DNA of 64,000 nucleotides from CAZHRC01 sp964533865 (GCA_964533865.1 CAZHRC010000008.1:1-64000), one strand, 5' to 3'; positions 17,457 through 26,366 are shown, counted from the stretch's first letter. Notes: a model not told the origin generated them from the sequence alone. Made by a program: numbers and translations.

Positions 17457-18212
17457 CTAACGGTTAAAAATGTCTTCCATGGTGTAAAAACCGCTGTCCA
17501 CTTCGCATACAAACCGAGCCGCGGTCAGGGCACCTTTTGCAAATATTTTTTTCGAATGGGCTTGGTGAGTCAAACTCACCACTTCGTCAGTGCCCGCAAA
17601 AAGCACTTGGTGTTCGCCGACAATAGTACCGCCGCGAATGGCATGGACGCCGATGTCGTCCATTTTTCTTTGACACTCTCTGCCTTCTCTGCCGTACACC
17701 GGGCGAAGGCTACCGTCGCGGCCGCTGTTCGCCGCTTCCGCTAGCATTTTTGCCGTACCGCTCGGAGCGTCTTTTTTCTGATTGTGATGTTTTTCAATGA
17801 TTTCGACATCGAACTCCCTAAGGATTTTCGATGCTTGTTTGACCAGTGATTCGAGCAGGTTGATCCCCAAGGACATGTTCCCCGATTGCAGTATACCAAC
17901 CTTTTCAGATGCTTTGACAATAGCCGATTTTTCGTCCTCGGTAAAACCTGTGGTGGCAAAGACCGCTGGGATGTTTTTCTCAGCAGCATAGGCCGATATA
18001 CTCGGCGCAAGTACCGGCGTTGAAAAGTCGATGATCACATCTGCCGCTTCCGTCACCTGATCGATAGTGCTGTAGATGGGATAACCCATGGCAACGTCGA
18101 GCTCCGCCGAGACCCCTGCGACCACTTGGGCATCGGGCGTCTCTTTTACGACCTCTGTCACCACTCTACCCATTTGACCCGTAGCGCCGACGAGTACGAT
18201 GCGCATGGTCAT
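17457..18212 (-). CDS. dapB: 4-hydroxy-tetrahydrodipicolinate reductase
   Basis: The 251-residue enzyme reduces the DapA product to tetrahydrodipicolinate with NAD(P)H. The nucleotide motif VGATGQMGRVV is at the N-terminus and the catalytic and substrate motif EKHHNQKKDAPSGTA near residue 140. Its ATG shares one base with the dapA stop (TAATG), so translation is probably coupled. A second ATG two codons later is an alternative start. Confidence 0.97.
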   Translation of the reverse strand: MTMRIVLVGATGQMGRVVTEVVKETPDAQVVAGVSAELDVAMGYPIYSTIDQVTEAADVIIDFSTPVLAPSISAYAAEKNIPAVFATTGFTEDEKSAIVKASEKVGILQSGNMSLGINLLESLVKQASKILREFDVEIIEKHHNQKKDAPSGTAKMLAEAANSGRDGSLRPVYGREGRECQRKMDDIGVHAIRGGTIVGEHQVLFAGTDEVVSLTHQAHSKKIFAKGALTAARFVCEVDSGFYTMEDIFNR

Positions 18213-19099
18213 TAGAGCAGTCCCATTTCTGCCATGGCTTCTTTCAAGAACGCCACCGTGCTTTCCGCAGGGCTTGTCAACGGCAATCTCACCGGCCCTA
18301 CTCCCATGCCCATCAAGTTCATCGCTTCTTTGACCGGTATGGGGTTAGCTTCCTTGAACAATGCGTCGATGAGCTTTTTGTAGTTGATTTGAAGGTCTTG
18401 TGACCCTTGAATATCTCCGTCAAAATACGTTTGGCACATGTCGTGAGTCTCTTGTGGGCAGATGTTTGCCAATACAGAGATAACCCCTTTAGCGCCGATG
18501 ACATTGAGCGGTAGGATGATATCGTCGTTTCCAGAGTAGATATCGATAGTATCTCCACACAGTCGGCGAATCTCGATGGCTTGCGCCACATCACCCGACG
18601 CCTCTTTGATCGCCACGATGTTAGGGTGGCTGGAGAGTTCGAAGACGGTTTGGGGGAGCAAGTTCATGCTGGTGCGCCCGGGCACATTGTACAAGATAAT
18701 CGGGATGTTTACCGCATCTGCCATGGCGAGGAAGTGCTCCTTCAACCCTTTTTGGGTGGTTTTATTGTAGTATGGGGTCACGTGAAGAAGAGCATCTGCA
18801 CCCATTTTTTCCGCTTCGACGCTCAGGCGCACACCGTGAGCCGTGTCGTTCGATCCCGTACCTGCGATGACCGGAACCCGTTTTGCCACTTTGTCGATGG
18901 CGTACTTAATCACTTGAAGGTGTTCTTCATCGTTCATCGTCGCCGATTCGCCTGTGGTCCCACATATTACGATGGCGTCGGTGTTATTTTCCAATTGAAA
19001 CTCGATGATCTCACCGAGTTTATCGTAGTTTACCGTTTTTTGTGGGTCATCGTTAAACGGGGTTACAATCGCTACTGCCGAGCCTTGAAATATGGTCAT
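18212..19099 (-). CDS. dapA: 4-hydroxy-tetrahydrodipicolinate synthase
   Basis: The 295-residue aldolase condenses aspartate semialdehyde with pyruvate. The Schiff-base lysine is Lys165 in AIKEASGD, and GTTGES (residues 47-52) and YNVPGRT with Tyr137 form the rest of the site. Ribosome site CAGGAGGCAAGAT. It lies 15 bases after asd in the lysine operon. Confidence 0.98.
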   Translation of the reverse strand: MTIFQGSAVAIVTPFNDDPQKTVNYDKLGEIIEFQLENNTDAIVICGTTGESATMNDEEHLQVIKYAIDKVAKRVPVIAGTGSNDTAHGVRLSVEAEKMGADALLHVTPYYNKTTQKGLKEHFLAMADAVNIPIILYNVPGRTSMNLLPQTVFELSSHPNIVAIKEASGDVAQAIEIRRLCGDTIDIYSGNDDIILPLNVIGAKGVISVLANICPQETHDMCQTYFDGDIQGSQDLQINYKKLIDALFKEANPIPVKEAMNLMGMGVGPVRLPLTSPAESTVAFLKEAMAEMGLL

Positions 19100-19114
19100 A
19101 TCTTGCCTCCTGAA

Positions 19115-20098
19115 TTAAATATTAGCTGCTAAAATCTCTGCGATTTGCACGGTGTTGGTCGCAGCACCTTTGCGGATGTTATCTGCCACACACCACAATA
19201 CGATGCCGTTGTCCACGCTGAAGTCTCTGCGGATACGCCCGACGTATACCGAATCGGTGCCATCGGCAATCTCTTCTAAAGGATAGACGTTATTTTTTGG
19301 ATCGTCCATCACCACAACACCCTCAGCATTTTCCAATATCTTGACCACTTCTTCAAGTTCAAAGGGTTTGTTGAACTCGATGTTCATGTTGACCGCGTGG
19401 GAGTTTTTAATTGGCACGCGAGCGGTGGTCGCTGTGATGCGTATGGAATCGTCGCCTAAGATTTTCTTCGTTTCTTCGATCATCTTTTCTTCTTCTTTGG
19501 TGTAGCCGTTATCCAAAAAGTCGTCAATGTGTGGTAAGCAGTTTTTTTGGATCGAGTGTGGGTAGTTGTTGCAAGTCCCCTCTTCTAAATCTCGGATACC
19601 TTTAACCCCTGAACCGGATACGGCCTGGTAGGTGGTGTAGATAACTCTTTTTAGTCCAAAGGCGTCGTACAACGGCTTTAGAGGCACCACAGATTGGATG
19701 GTGGAGCAGTTGGGGTTGGCGATGATGCCTGTGTTGTTCAAAATCGTTTCTGGATTGACTTCTGGTACAGGAAGGGAAATATCTTTTTCCATACGCCAAG
19801 CTGAGCTGTTGTCCACGACGGTGACCCCGTGTTCTACGGCAATTGGTGCGTACTTCAAGGAAGCCCCGCCCCCTGCTGAAAACAGTGCGATGTCGATGTC
19901 GTTTCCATCGAAGGAGTGATCGTTTAGCTCTTGAACCGTATAATCTACTCCTTTAAAAGTGATGACTTCACCAGCCGATTTAGGCGATGAAAACAGGGTG
20001 AGTTTATCAAATGGAAAGTCTCTTTCTTCTAAGATTTCGAGGATTTGTCTACCAACGACGCCAGTGGCGCCAACAACTGCTAAGTGTACTTTTTTCAT
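19115..20098 (-). CDS. asd: aspartate-semialdehyde dehydrogenase
   Basis: The 327-residue enzyme reduces aspartyl phosphate to aspartate semialdehyde with NADPH. It has the N-terminal GATGVVGRQ loop, the SAGGGASLKYAP segment and the catalytic cysteine in ANPNCSTIQ near residue 129. AAAAGGAG precedes the ATG. The enzyme feeds dapA directly; the preceding step, aspartate kinase, is encoded separately at 59127-60446. Confidence 0.98.
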   Translation of the reverse strand: MKKVHLAVVGATGVVGRQILEILEERDFPFDKLTLFSSPKSAGEVITFKGVDYTVQELNDHSFDGNDIDIALFSAGGGASLKYAPIAVEHGVTVVDNSSAWRMEKDISLPVPEVNPETILNNTGIIANPNCSTIQSVVPLKPLYDAFGLKRVIYTTYQAVSGSGVKGIRDLEEGTCNNYPHSIQKNCLPHIDDFLDNGYTKEEEKMIEETKKILGDDSIRITATTARVPIKNSHAVNMNIEFNKPFELEEVVKILENAEGVVVMDDPKNNVYPLEEIADGTDSVYVGRIRRDFSVDNGIVLWCVADNIRKGAATNTVQIAEILAANI

Positions 20099-20113
20099 GT
20101 GTTTTCTCCTTTT

Positions 20114-21412
20114 CTAATCCAATAGATCGTTTCTGATTAAATCATCCAGTGTTTCTCTTCTTACCACAAGTCGTGACCTGCCGTCGGCGACAAAGACCAC
20201 CGCCGGTTTTAACAGCCTGTTGTAATTCATGGACATGGTGTAATTATAGGCTCCTGTCGTGGAAACCACTAAGAGATCCCCCACTTCTGCCTCAGCCAAG
20301 GTGATGTCTTTAATGATCACATCGCCCGATTCACAGCACTTTCCGGCGACAGTGTAGAGGGTGTCTTCAACTTGTGTGGGTTTGTTGGCGATTACCGCCT
20401 CGTACTCCGCTTGGTAGAGCGCAGGACGAATGTTATCGGTCATGCCGCCGTCGACAAAAAGGTATCTTTTGCCGCCGTAGGTTTCTTTGACTCCGCCGAT
20501 TTCATACATGGTGGAGCCGGCGTTTGAGACGATGGCGCGACCAGGCTCGATGAGAATCTCCCCTTTTTCCATGCCTTTCGCCTCGTAGTGATCGGCGATT
20601 TTGTCGAGGATTCGCTTTAACACCACCACGTAATCAAAGGGCTTGTCCCCTTCCACGTAGTAGACGCCAAATCCTCCGCCGAGGTTGAGCTTGTGGGTAG
20701 CGATACCCGTTTTTTCATAGACCTGACTGCTAAAATCCACCATCGCTTTTGCTTCGTCAATAAAGGATTGTTCTTCAAAAATTTGTGAACCGATGTGGCA
20801 GTGGAGTCCGTCAAAAATCAAAGCGTCGGAATTTGAGATTGTGGCGATGACATCGAAGATCGCCTCGTCGAAAATCGACTCGCCAAACTTTGAATCGTTT
20901 TTCGTCGTTTGAATATAGGCGTGGGTGTGAGCATCAATACCAGGGTTGACTCGCAATAACACTTTTTGAGTCTTTTCCTTTTCCGCGAGCACCTCTTCGA
21001 GCAATCCGATTTCGCCTTTGTTGTCGATGACTACCGTGCCAATGCCTGCTTCCACTGCCATTTCCAACTCCCATTTCGACTTGTTGTTGCCGTGGAAGTA
21101 AATGTTTTCCGCTGGGAAGCCCGCTTTGAGGACAGTATAGAGCTCTCCGCCAGACACTACATCGATGGATAGCCCTTCTTCAGCGACGAGCTTTGCCATC
21201 GCCAAGGTCAAAAAGGCTTTTGAAGCGTAGATGACCTCGGTTTTTAACCGATCGGATTGAAACCCCTCTTTAAACACCCGACACCGGTCTCTCAGGTAGG
21301 TCTCGTCCATAATATACAATGGGGTACCATAGTCTTCTTTCAGTTTGGAGACGGATACCCCGCCAACCTCCAACTCGTTGTCTACAACTTTCATCGTTCC
21401 AAAATAACGCAT
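20114..21412 (-). CDS. lysA: diaminopimelate decarboxylase
   Basis: The 432-residue PLP enzyme of the alanine racemase/ornithine decarboxylase fold III converts meso-DAP to lysine. The PLP lysine is in YASKAFLT near residue 65; HCHIGSQI, LNLGGGFGVYY and the C-terminal CESGD motif complete the active site. It is the first gene after the lysine riboswitch and starts after AGGAGGCGGT. Having the final lysine-forming step lead the operon means the riboswitch controls the whole pathway from asd onward. Confidence 0.98.
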   Translation of the reverse strand: MRYFGTMKVVDNELEVGGVSVSKLKEDYGTPLYIMDETYLRDRCRVFKEGFQSDRLKTEVIYASKAFLTLAMAKLVAEEGLSIDVVSGGELYTVLKAGFPAENIYFHGNNKSKWELEMAVEAGIGTVVIDNKGEIGLLEEVLAEKEKTQKVLLRVNPGIDAHTHAYIQTTKNDSKFGESIFDEAIFDVIATISNSDALIFDGLHCHIGSQIFEEQSFIDEAKAMVDFSSQVYEKTGIATHKLNLGGGFGVYYVEGDKPFDYVVVLKRILDKIADHYEAKGMEKGEILIEPGRAIVSNAGSTMYEIGGVKETYGGKRYLFVDGGMTDNIRPALYQAEYEAVIANKPTQVEDTLYTVAGKCCESGDVIIKDITLAEAEVGDLLVVSTTGAYNYTMSMNYNRLLKPAVVFVADGRSRLVVRRETLDDLIRNDLLD

Positions 21413-21426
21413 ACCGCCTCCTAAAC

Positions 21427-21457
21427 AAAAAAGGACCGGTGCATAGGTGCCCAGTCC
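21427..21457 (-). terminator. riboswitch-controlled terminator before lysA
   Basis: On the minus strand GGACTGG pairs with CCGGTCC around an 11-base loop and is followed by TTTTTT. It lies between the lysine aptamer and the lysA ribosome site. Confidence 0.85.
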
Positions 21458-21625
21458 TGGTGTACATCATCTGCCCCGATGTGCTAAGTGCTCCAGAGCA
21501 GGTTGGGCAACCTACCCTGACAGTGTCCTACCTTTCGATAGGGACCCCAACGCTTTCGCGCTTCGGCAGTTACTCCTTTCGTCTCCTACTCTTAGCAACT
21601 GCGGCCTCTTACACACATCTTATTT
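21458..21625 (-). ncRNA. lysine riboswitch (L box)
   Basis: The minus-strand leader shows the conserved L-box blocks in order: AGAGGCCGCAG, AAGAGTA, AAGGAGTAACTGCCGAAGC, GTTGGGG, ACTGTCAGGG and TCTGGAGCACTTA. A terminator follows at 21427-21457. Bound lysine should favour termination and so shut off lysA-asd-dapA-dapB-ddh. The assignment rests on the shared blocks and on the lysine genes downstream. Confidence 0.93.
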
Positions 21626-21631
21626 AAACCT

Positions 21632-21660
21632 ATCATAACAGACAATTCCCCCAAAGTCAA
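21632..21660 (-). promoter_or_regulatory. promoter of the lysine operon
   Basis: TTGACT, a 17-base spacer and TATGAT on the minus strand place the start of the RNA just before the lysine aptamer. Confidence 0.75.
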
Positions 21661-21727
21661 ATAATCGTATTGCTTTAACGCGGGAGGGATAACATTGGCT
21701 GTATTTCTTTGTTTTATTGTCTATCCT

Positions 21728-22351
21728 TTAGAGTTTCACCACTTCATCCGCGAGATCCCAGATAATGGGGCTGTGGGTGGCGATGATGATCACACGGTTT
21801 TCGTTTCTGAGCGCCATCAGCATTTCCATAATCTCTTTGGCGTTTTCAGGATCGATAGCGGCGGTTGGCTCGTCGGCGAGGAGCACCGGAAGATCTTTCA
21901 AAATGATCTTTGCCAACGCCACTCGCTGGGATTCCCCACCGGATAACACGTAGATCTTTTTATCCAAGTCCAAATAGGGCAGATTGACTCGATTTAAGGC
22001 CTCACGTTGGAGATGATCTTTCTCTTTTCGACTCAACTTTTTGCCAATGAGCCCCAAATCTAGATTCTCACGGATGCTTTGGCTTTCCAACAACCCAAAG
22101 TTTTGGAAAAGATAGCCGAGATGATCGCGATAATACCGTTGAGCCTTGATCGCTTTGATCGGGTTTGCTCTATACCATATCTCGCCTTTGTCGTAGGTGT
22201 CCAATTGAGCGAGCAAGTTGAGCAACGTGGTCTTGCCACTTCCGCTGGCGCCGATAATCGCGTAAATCTTGCCCCCTTCAAAGGTGAGGTTGAGATCGGA
22301 GAAAATTTCTCGTTCTCCAAAGGCTTTGGTCATATTTTTGATGGTTAACAT
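21728..22351 (-). CDS. ABC transporter ATP-binding protein, lactococcin-972 group
   Basis: The 207-residue ATPase has Walker A GASGSGKTT near residue 35, the Q-loop FQNFGLL, the signature LSGGESQRVALA near 138 and Walker B VLLADEP. Its place after a lactococcin-972-like peptide and a DUF1430 membrane protein matches the ATPase that accompanies that bacteriocin group and is thought to give export or immunity. The gene itself looks intact, unlike its two partners. It starts one base after the membrane gene with AAAGGAGCGTAAC. Confidence 0.9.
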   Translation of the reverse strand: MLTIKNMTKAFGEREIFSDLNLTFEGGKIYAIIGASGSGKTTLLNLLAQLDTYDKGEIWYRANPIKAIKAQRYYRDHLGYLFQNFGLLESQSIRENLDLGLIGKKLSRKEKDHLQREALNRVNLPYLDLDKKIYVLSGGESQRVALAKIILKDLPVLLADEPTAAIDPENAKEIMEMLMALRNENRVIIIATHSPIIWDLADEVVKL

Positions 22352-22352
22352 G

Positions 22353-24370
22353 TTACGCTCCTTTCACGACGGTTGCTTCGTATTGGCTTTCCTTTTTCAT
22401 TTGTTGATAGAGAACGATTAGCGCATCCAATATGAAAATAAGGAAAGTAAAGACACTCACCAAGGGATTGCCTGTGATGGCAATCGATAGGAGACAACTC
22501 AACACCAAAGTGCTCATCTGCACGATGAGATAGTTGCGATGCAATTCAAAAAATCCCATGCCCGATACCCGTTTGATAAAAATCTCTCGTCTAAAACGCT
22601 CAAAATACAATAAGTTCATGGAGTTGTACAACAACAACGACGTCACCACACCAAGTGTCGTTCCACCAATGGTATTGATCAAATCCAATTTTCTGAGATC
22701 TAAACTTTCATAATACAATTGGCGGCTGTTGTTCACGTAGGATATCCAGCGATAAGTATCGTGTTTTTTGAGTAATTCAATGGACGTATCGTAGTCCGGT
22801 AGAAAGAGATAGCCTTTGACTCGGTCATCCCAAAACATTTCTGCGCTCCTTGATTCTCCTGTGGAAGTTGGCGTCACCACCACAATGATGGGATCTTTTA
22901 AATATTGGCGCTTGCAGATAAAACTTTGATTGTATATAAAACAGTTTTGCCCCTCTGGAACATACCCCACCACAGACTTCACACTGTAGAGGACTGGGCT
23001 GTCTAACTCAGTACCATCTACCCCCAACTCTGACATGCGCTCCTCATAAAGTGCTTTATAGTGCGCTTCTTCACCTTTTAGGCCTACCGGTAGTACCAGA
23101 CCAAATTCGCCAGGCTTCAACTGGTTCAATTGGCGTTTAAACCCTTCTTCCAACGGGAGAGGTTGGCGCTCAAAATAGTTGGGCGTCACATATAGGGTTT
23201 TGCCATCGGGGTGATAATCGTCTATAAACACCCCTTCAATGCTCACATCGCTCGCTATAAAATGTCCGAGGGTGTGCTCAACCAACAAAGCATCACTGTT
23301 TTCGATGGCATCTTTAGCAAAAAGATACCACATCTGCTCCCGTCTTTCCCGTTCCACCACATCTTTAGAAAACGCCCCCACAGTGGCGGTCATCGTTACC
23401 ATCGACTCCTGTTTATCCCACTCTTTAGAAGATGATAGCTGTTCTAAAAGTTGAGGCCAATCTTCATATAAGTTATTTAAGCTCATCGTCACCGACAATA
23501 GCGCGATACATTGTCCCATCAACATCACGCCAATCAAACGGTTTAGAGGAAGTTTTCCTTTAATTATGCTCATGAGGGTTGCTTGTTTGACACTAATGGC
23601 GTATACCACGCTGAGCAAAGCCGATATCGTCAACAGTAGCCCCATGTAAAATAGAACCCCTGAAAAGAACACTTGAACAAATAACCTTAGAAACAGATTT
23701 AACCCCTTGAGTGCGATCATTCCCACTACACCCGATAAGAGAATCGCCTGTAAAATCATAATCCCGTCTTTGAGCACCGCCCTAAACATCAGCGCATATA
23801 ACGATTCGCCAGATATCAACCGAATACCTGCGCTGCGAAGATCTTTGATGCGAGAGATTAAGCTCAATCCTGTAAAGGTGAGCAAAAAAATAATAAAGGC
23901 AAGCCATACAGTCCGAGCAAGAAAAACAGTCACTGCCATATGAAAAGGCGAATCTGGATCGCCTATGACGACTTGATACCCCCATGACTTGAACGTATCC
24001 GCTAAATTTTTCTGTGTCAATTCCCCTTTGACGATTAAGTAGCTGTTTATCACATCGCTGGTTGCGATGGTTTCAGGTGATCCTTCTTTGAAGCCTTCAG
24101 GAAGGTCCCTTTTCCATAAATTTCATAAAAAAACCTGGTCTCGCCGTCTTTTTGCGGTTGAACGATGCGCTTTGCGACGGTGCTTTTGGTTTCACGAGCA
24201 AGAGTTGTCAGAGACTCTGTTAACCTTTCCCTGTCTAGTAAGCTTTCAGCGGACTCCACGCGTACCAAGGGATAACTCGAAAAAAGCATTTGATTCTCTC
24301 GAATACTAATCACCCATATTAAATACAGAGAAACGATAAGTGGTGATATGATAATGAATACTCGTTTTAT
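22353..24370 (-). pseudogene. bacteriocin-associated integral membrane protein (DUF1430), frameshifted
   Basis: Two overlapping frames together make one DUF1430-type permease of about 672 residues. The N-terminal part (a membrane segment, then YPLVRVESAES to YGKGTF) reads in one frame; from EGFKEGSPETI onward the protein continues in another frame into SYLIVKGELT and the multi-span C-terminal region with RIKDLRSAGIRLISGES. The switch lies at about 24098-24106, where one missing base in TTCCTGAAGG would explain it. Where ATG is expected, ATA stands at 24368-24370, five bases after GGAGG. Without repair, the first frame ends at TGA 24050-24052 and the second could start at GTG 24053 without a ribosome site. 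A 566-residue product from that GTG cannot be excluded. The gene is probably inactive. Confidence 0.82.
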
Positions 24371-24454
24371 TTCCCCCTCCAGATTCCATAAATTCTTGTA
24401 ATTTGTTCATCAAAACCTTCACATCGTAATAACTTTGCATCCTATCCTTTTACT

Positions 24455-24508
24455 ACTATAAAAGAAAGGAGAAGAAGCCTAAGCAAAGCCTCTACTCCCT
24501 TCTTTTTT
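24455..24508 (-). terminator. long hairpin between bacteriocin gene and permease gene
   Basis: On the minus strand AAAAGAAGGGAG...AGAGGC pairs over about 18 positions with GGCTTCTTCTCCTTTCTTTT, followed by a T-rich stretch. It lies just after the bacteriocin stop codon and probably acts as a partial terminator, giving more peptide than permease mRNA. Confidence 0.75.
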
Positions 24509-24519
24509 ATCCTATTGAG

Positions 24520-24792
24520 CTAAAAACCAAAATCAAAACTTGCACGTTCACCAACTTTAGTATTTATAAAAGCTTTTGATGTCCCACCAGCACGTGCTCT
24601 GCCAGTTTTACTTTCAGAATCACTATGTCGAGTGACCGATGACCAATGCCATGTCGTACGATGGTAATGGTTAGAAAAAGCGCCCCAATTGTTGACGTTG
24701 TGCCTTGCCCCATAAGATCAGACGCCACCTGCAATATTGTCGGTAAACACCGTGGAGGCAAACGTTGCCAGTATGGTTCCCGCTAAAATCAC
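24520..24792 (-). pseudogene. lactococcin-972-family bacteriocin precursor with internal stop
   Basis: A 91-codon frame starts at GTG 24792 after GGAAGG and encodes a hydrophobic leader (ILAGTILATFASTVFT), then NIAGGV, then TGA at 24718-24720, then a peptide from SYGARHNVNNWGAF to GERASFDFGF. The mature part matches lactococcin 972: GG-x-W-x-YG at the start, SNHYH in the middle, and the ERASFDFGF end like ERASFYYNFW-type termini. The TGA stands exactly where the family has Trp (TGG), a single G-to-A change. Other genes here end in TGA (for example 8690-8692), so TGA is a real stop. The downstream DUF1430 and ABC genes confirm the identity. As written it would give only about 24 residues. Confidence 0.85.
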
Positions 24793-24920
24793 TTTCCCAA
24801 CCTTCCTTTGGATATGGGTTTTATGATACTGGATCGAAACAACATCCAGCTACCGAAAAGTTAGACACCAACCGAGTGGCTCTATAATGAATACCCTAGT
24901 TTAAATTGCTTGTTGATAAC

Positions 24921-24949
24921 ATTGTACCATCAGCTTCTGTCGTCGCCAA
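24921..24949 (-). promoter_or_regulatory. candidate promoter of the bacteriocin operon
   Basis: On the minus strand TTGGCG is followed after 17 bases by TACAAT, with TGG directly upstream giving an extended -10. The leader to GTG 24792 would be about 125 bases. Confidence 0.5.
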
Positions 24950-24992
24950 GATATTTCGTCAAAAGTTTATGTTAAATTATCCATAATTTTTT

Positions 24993-25009
24993 CTTAATTT
25001 TTTATTAAG
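24993..25009. promoter_or_regulatory. AT-rich palindrome upstream of the bacteriocin promoter
   Basis: CTTAAT and ATTAAG form a perfect inverted repeat around five T residues, about 45 bases upstream of the candidate -35. TTCTTA recurs at 24991 and 25013. It could be an operator or activator site. The rest of the 24793-25083 gap is AT-rich with no gene that I can see. Confidence 0.35.
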
Positions 25010-25083
25010 ATTTTCTTACAATGTGTTTATTCTCCGCAATATACGCTGTAACTCACATAGATTCTTAGTTTTAAAATGACAAC

Positions 25084-25126
25084 AATAAAACCCAGCGGTT
25101 TGTCTCCTTAAAACCCGCTAGGTTTT
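25084..25126 (-). terminator. terminator after trpS
   Basis: On the minus strand AAACCTAGCGGGTTT pairs with AAACCGCTGGGTTT and is followed by TATTGTTG. Confidence 0.8.
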
Positions 25127-25162
25127 GCTTTATGTCATGTTAATAATGGTTGATTAACGTTA

Positions 25163-26164
25163 CTATTTAAACGTCGGCGGAACAAATCCTACTTTTTTAT
25201 AGACTTTGCGCAAGGTTTTACCCGAAGCGTATTTTGCTCTTTCTACCCCATCGGCGCACACTCCGGCAAGATAGGTTTTATCGGAGATGATCTCTTTATA
25301 TCGTTCTTGGATGGGGGCGAGTTTTTCTGCGATCAAGACGCCAAGTTCTTCTTTGAAGACGGCATAGTTTTCGTTTTCGTAGCGTTTGACAATTGCCTCC
25401 ACCGGGTCTTCGGAAAAGGAGTGATAGATGTTGATCAAGTTCATCAATCCGCGCTGATCTTCCGAGTAGCGGATTTCTCCGATGGAGTCGGTGACGGCGC
25501 GCTTGATTTTGCGTATGATCGTATCTTTATCGTCGAGTATGAGGATAAAGGCATTCGGGTCCTCATCGGATTTTGACATTTTAGATTGAGGGTTGGTGAG
25601 ACTCATAATTTTTCCCACAGTTTTATCGATAAGGCCTTCCGGTACCACAAAAGTATCCGAATACTTGTTATTGAATCGAATGGCGAGATCCCTTGCCAAT
25701 TCGATGTGTTGGCGTTGGTCTTCGCCTACGGGAACGTAGTCCGCTTGATATAAGAGAATGTCTGCCGCCATGAGGACAGGATAGGTAAACAGCGCCGCGT
25801 TGAGGTTTTCTTCACTGCGTTGGGCTTTGTCTTTGTACTGAGTCATACGACTCAGTTGGCCCATATAGGAAATGCTATCGAGCACCCATGACAACTCCAC
25901 GTGGTGTGAGTTGTGGGACTGGATAAACAACGTCGTCTTTTCCGGGTCCAAGCCCGTCGCCATGTAGAGAGACAACACTTCCAACGTGCGCTTTCTCAAA
26001 TCCGCTGGGACTTGGGGTACTGTTATCGAATGCTGGTCTACCACTGAAAAATAACAAGTGTATTGCTCTTGTAAACGGTGAAAACTCTTGATAGCCCCTA
26101 TGTAGTTGCCTATAGTTAAATTCCCCGAGGGTTGTACGCCACTAAAAACGATCTTTTTATCCAT
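25163..26164 (-). CDS. trpS: tryptophanyl-tRNA synthetase
   Basis: The 333-residue class I synthetase charges tRNA-Trp. The HIGH-type motif is PSGNLTIGNY near residue 13, the GEDQRQH segment contacts the substrate, and KMSKS appears as SKMSKSDED near 200. Length is normal. The ribosome site is AAAGGAGACTTCA. A -10 TATAAT lies at 26207-26212 on the minus strand; I saw no T-box in the short leader. It is a single-gene unit. Confidence 0.98.
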   Translation of the reverse strand: MDKKIVFSGVQPSGNLTIGNYIGAIKSFHRLQEQYTCYFSVVDQHSITVPQVPADLRKRTLEVLSLYMATGLDPEKTTLFIQSHNSHHVELSWVLDSISYMGQLSRMTQYKDKAQRSEENLNAALFTYPVLMAADILLYQADYVPVGEDQRQHIELARDLAIRFNNKYSDTFVVPEGLIDKTVGKIMSLTNPQSKMSKSDEDPNAFILILDDKDTIIRKIKRAVTDSIGEIRYSEDQRGLMNLINIYHSFSEDPVEAIVKRYENENYAVFKEELGVLIAEKLAPIQERYKEIISDKTYLAGVCADGVERAKYASGKTLRKVYKKVGFVPPTFK

Positions 26165-26296
26165 TGAAGTCTCCTTTGAGTTTGATGCATTGCTTTCATT
26201 CCTAAATTATAACCCAGTGGCATTAAAAAAGAAAGCGTGTCACGTGGGCTGTTTAGGTCAAGTGCGTGAAGATCAAGGTCAAGAGATAAAGTCAAA

Positions 26297-26352
26297 CCCC
26301 TCCCTCAGTCTGCTGCGCAGACAGCTCCCTCGGAGATGGAGCTAAGGTCAAG
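26297..26352. repeat. CCCTCCCTCAGTC repeat, copy 2
   Basis: The unit reads CCCTCCCTCAGTC, a GTCTGCTGCGCAGAC palindrome, then AGCTCCCTCGGAGATGGAGC and AAGGTCAAGG. Hairpins can form at the central palindrome and at GCTCC...GGAGC. Related copies are at 26367-26422 and 424-495. The stretch 26165-26487 holds only these repeats, the trpS promoter and a terminator. Confidence 0.85.
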
Positions 26353-26366
26353 GGATAAGGCCAAAA

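Noticed and set aside
24306..24440. 44-codon minus-strand frame between the bacteriocin hairpin and the DUF1430 gene, with AAAAGGATAGG before its ATG
   Set aside because: It overlaps the permease start and resembles nothing known. A coupling leader peptide is possible but unsupported.
24718..24720. TGA read as Trp or selenocysteine
   Set aside because: Several genes in the window stop at TGA, so TGA is not Trp here. The family has Trp, not Sec, at this place and no SECIS-like hairpin follows directly.
24564..24761. Minus-strand 65-codon frame in the bacteriocin gene
   Set aside because: It is another frame over the lactococcin-972-like sequence, which explains the region better.
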